A stretch of 8,114 nt of DNA from Calditrichota bacterium. GTDB taxonomy: Bacteria > Calditrichota > Calditrichia > RBG-13-44-9 > J075. The position numbers and the translations under genes are program-made. Where the stretch lies: NCBI GenBank assembly GCA_003695285.1, contig RFIL01000335.1, forward strand, positions 1 through 8,114, given 5' to 3'. Below are positions 5,984 to 8,114 of the stretch, piece after piece. Each line of letters begins with the position of its first letter. Positions within the stretch are counted from its first letter, which is position 1. The notes beneath the pieces are model-generated. The model searched no databases. It was not told the origin of the DNA and saw only the letters and a list, made by a program, of their open reading frames with translations.

Positions 5984-7816
5984 ATGTCAAAGGCTGTCAT
6001 TATTGGAGCCGGACCCGCTGGCTTAACAGCCGGATATGAATTACATAAACTGGGGATGAATTCCATTGTTCTGGAAGCGGATACCCTGGTCGGAGGAATT
6101 TCCAGAACAGTCAATTATAAAGGATATCGGTTCGATATCGGGGGGCATCGATTCTTCACCAAAGTGCCCTATGTCCGTCAGCTCTGGGAAGAAATTTTAG
6201 GAGAAGATTTTTTAGTCCGTCCCCGCCTCTCACGGATTCACTATCGAGGGCATTTTTTCGATTATCCATTGAAAGCGTTGAATGCCTTAATCGGTTTAGG
6301 CCCTGTTGAATCGACTCTGGTCATCCTGAGTTATGCAAAAACAAAAATAATGCCCACCCGAGAAGAAACAAATTTTGAGCAGTGGGTGGCCAACCGTTTT
6401 GGATATCGTCTTTACAATATCTTTTTTAAAAACTATACCGAAAAAGTATGGGGAATTCCCTGTAATGAGATTTCAGCCGATTGGGCAGCTCAACGGATAA
6501 AAAACCTCTCCTTAACCGAGGCGGTTCGGAATGCAATCTTCGGCAGCGGAAAATCCAAAGATGGAAAGGTAATCACCACTTTAATCGAACAATTCTACTA
6601 TCCCCGACTGGGTCCCGGGATGATGTGGGAATCATGTGAAAAGATCCTGGCAGAGCAAGGCAACCCCACCATCCATGGACAGTACGTGAAAAAAGTAAAA
6701 CACGATAAATTCCGTGTAGAATCAGTGGTGGCAGTCAACCAGGATGGAGAAGAGACCGAATATGCTGGAGAGCAGTTTATTTCCTCCATGCCCCTGAGGG
6801 AATTAATTTTTGCATTGGATCCAGCCCCACCGGATAAGGTTCTAGAAGCCGCCCACCGTCTTCGTTATCGGGATTATCTCACCGTGGTATTAATTGTCAA
6901 CCGTGAAGATGTCTTTCCCGATAACTGGATTTATATTCACACTCCGGAGGTGAAGATGGGACGAATCCAGAATTACAAAAACTGGAGTCCCGATATGGTT
7001 CCGGACATTAGCAAAACGTCGCTGGGTCTGGAATATTTTTTATGGGAAAAAGATGAAGAATGGACCTGGCCAGATGAACGGTTAATTGAACTGGGAATTA
7101 AAGAATGTTCTCATCTGGGATTAATTGAACGGAATGAAGTCATTGATGGCACCGTGGTCAGAATGAAAAAAGCTTACCCCATCTATGATAGATATTACCA
7201 TAGTAGTGTAGAGACCTTGAAAAACTATTTATCAGAGTTTACGAATTTACAGACGATCGGTAGAAATGGTCTTCACCGGTATAACAACCAGGATCATTCA
7301 ATGTTAACAGCAGTCTATGCCGCTCGTAATATTTTTGGAGAGTGTTACGATGTCTGGAGTGTAAATACGGAAACGGAATACCATGAAGAAGGTGAAGTCA
7401 AGGCAGCCGCTTCTGGTGACCGTTTGATACCAACCCGTATTGAGCCGAAGGAAGAAGTACCGACCATTCCCATCGAAGAAGTCATCGAATCGGTTTTTGC
7501 CAAGCTTGATCCGTTGGCCCTCGGAGGGGCAGTCGGGTTTGTCAGTGGCTTACTCCTTTTTCTGGCCACAGCCATACTGCTGTTAAAAGGGGGCCCGGTG
7601 ATTGGGCCTACACTGAGTTTATTAGGGAATTATTTAGTTGGTTATAAGGTCACCTGGCCGGGAGCTTTCATTGGATTTCTTGAAGCAGGTTTAGGGGGAT
7701 TTATCATGGGATATGTCATTGCTACTTTAAGGAATTGGGCTGTAGCTGCTTATGCTTATCTCATTAAAAGAAATATCGAGAAAGAGGAAAGCAAGGATTT
7801 GCTCGACAAAGTGTAA
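5984..7816 (+). CDS. FAD-dependent oxidoreductase (second paralogue) fused to a C-terminal two-helix membrane domain
   Basis: Residues 1 to about 455 form an FAD-binding amine-oxidase/UDP-galactopyranose mutase-like enzyme: VIIGAGPAGLTAGYEL (5-20), Glu31, VGGISRT (36-42), DIGGHRFFTK (51-60), FLVRPRLSRIHYRG (76-89), KVWGIPCNEIS (154-164), YPRLGPGMMWE (206-216), YPIYDR (398-403) and GRNGLHRYNN (426-435). A charged linker (about 460-505) with PKEEVPTIPIEEV leads to a hydrophobic domain: a first helix at about 513-534, then KGGPVIGPTLSLLGNYLVGY (535-554) and VTWPGAFIG (556-564), then a long hydrophobic stretch to about 592 and a charged tail. At 610 residues it is longer than its 484-residue neighbour because of this domain, which should anchor it in the membrane. 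The same domain recurs in the next gene. AAGGGA (5971-5976), seven bases before ATG, supports the start, and the gap to the previous gene is 34 bases. Substrate unknown; lipid or lipid-linked sugar is an inference from the anchor and neighbours. Confidence 0.87.
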   Translation: MSKAVIIGAGPAGLTAGYELHKLGMNSIVLEADTLVGGISRTVNYKGYRFDIGGHRFFTKVPYVRQLWEEILGEDFLVRPRLSRIHYRGHFFDYPLKALNALIGLGPVESTLVILSYAKTKIMPTREETNFEQWVANRFGYRLYNIFFKNYTEKVWGIPCNEISADWAAQRIKNLSLTEAVRNAIFGSGKSKDGKVITTLIEQFYYPRLGPGMMWESCEKILAEQGNPTIHGQYVKKVKHDKFRVESVVAVNQDGEETEYAGEQFISSMPLRELIFALDPAPPDKVLEAAHRLRYRDYLTVVLIVNREDVFPDNWIYIHTPEVKMGRIQNYKNWSPDMVPDISKTSLGLEYFLWEKDEEWTWPDERLIELGIKECSHLGLIERNEVIDGTVVRMKKAYPIYDRYYHSSVETLKNYLSEFTNLQTIGRNGLHRYNNQDHSMLTAVYAARNIFGECYDVWSVNTETEYHEEGEVKAAASGDRLIPTRIEPKEEVPTIPIEEVIESVFAKLDPLALGGAVGFVSGLLLFLATAILLLKGGPVIGPTLSLLGNYLVGYKVTWPGAFIGFLEAGLGGFIMGYVIATLRNWAVAAYAYLIKRNIEKEESKDLLDKV

Positions 7817-7844
7817 TACGTTCTACCCCTTCTGTAATCAATAT

Positions 7845-7873
7845 TTGACTATACCAGGTAAATAACTTACATT
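7845..7873 (+). promoter_or_regulatory. Possible sigma70-type promoter before the small membrane protein gene
   Basis: TTGACT (7845-7850, five of six to the -35 consensus) is followed after 17 bases by TACATT (7868-7873, four of six to the -10). The expected transcript would begin near 7880, about 17 bases before ATG 7897. The 80-base gap is the longest within the cassette, and I see no strong terminator in it. The last gene may therefore have its own promoter besides read-through. Confidence 0.35.
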
Positions 7874-7896
7874 TTATAAAAAAACGGAAATGACAG

Positions 7897-8114
7897 ATGA
7901 AAAAGCATTCTGTAGATGAAGAAATCACTCATCAGGTCGCCAGGATTCAGGCTAATGTCTTAGCTTTTGTGATGGCGGTGCTGGGAGCATTGGGTGTTTT
8001 TATAATGACAGTATGGCTGCTGATAAAAGGCGGACCTAATGTTGGGGCCCATTTAAATCTTCTGGGACAATATTTTGTTGGCTACTCCGTAACATGGACC
8101 GGTAGCTTCATTGG
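7897..8114 (+). CDS. Small membrane protein homologous to the C-terminal domain of the preceding flavoenzyme, partial at right edge
   Basis: Seventy-two complete codons are present before the window ends. After a polar N-terminus with several acidic and basic residues (1-18), a hydrophobic helix covers about 22-43. It is followed by KGGPNVGAHLNLLGQYFVGY (44-63) and VTWTGSFIG (65-73, the last codon incomplete). This aligns without gaps to residues 532-564 of the preceding flavoenzyme, with 22 of 33 positions identical by my count from the LL before KGGP to the edge. I do not know a functional name for this module. CGGA at 7885-7888 is a modest ribosome binding site. By homology the full protein probably adds at least one more helix beyond the window. 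It may be the separate form of a membrane anchor or partner subunit for the flavoenzymes (inference). Confidence 0.82.
   Translation, partial: MKKHSVDEEITHQVARIQANVLAFVMAVLGALGVFIMTVWLLIKGGPNVGAHLNLLGQYFVGYSVTWTGSFI

Overview
This is a bacterial window: compact same-strand genes, short spacers, Shine-Dalgarno sequences before several starts, and bacterial protein families. Base composition is moderately AT-rich, and more so between genes. I cannot name the lineage. A [NiFe]-hydrogenase maturation protease suggests an organism with hydrogen metabolism, but that is inference.

Layout. Positions 1-344 hold the 5' part of a minus-strand gene for a hydrogenase maturation endopeptidase, running off the left edge. 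Positions 345-1026 are an AT-rich divergent intergenic region of about 680 bases with no convincing gene but three inverted repeats, the strongest being a long imperfect hairpin at 930-965. From 1027 to the right edge six genes lie on the plus strand in a probable operon or supra-operonic cassette: (1) a GT-C type membrane glycosyltransferase related to PMT/ArnT enzymes, 1027-2487; (2) a GT2 polyprenyl-phosphate-sugar synthase-like enzyme with two C-terminal membrane helices, 2500-3447; (3) a flippase-like/LPG-synthase-TM family membrane protein, whose reading frame extends upstream of any ATG/GTG/TTG and probably starts at ATT 3447, ending at 4448; (4) an FAD-dependent amine-oxidase-like flavoenzyme, 4495-5949; (5) a second, paralogous flavoenzyme carrying an extra C-terminal membrane domain, 5984-7816; (6) the start of a small membrane protein, 7897 to the edge, that is clearly homologous to that extra domain.

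How they may work together (inference): the GT2 enzyme would charge a polyprenyl phosphate with a sugar on the cytoplasmic side, the multi-span LPG-synthase-TM-like protein may help move or handle a lipid intermediate, and the GT-C enzyme would use the lipid-linked sugar on the outer face. The two flavoenzymes resemble the UDP-galactopyranose mutase/protoporphyrinogen oxidase/phytoene desaturase superfamily and could modify the sugar or the lipid. The most unusual point is the membrane module that occurs both fused to the second flavoenzyme and as a separate adjacent gene.
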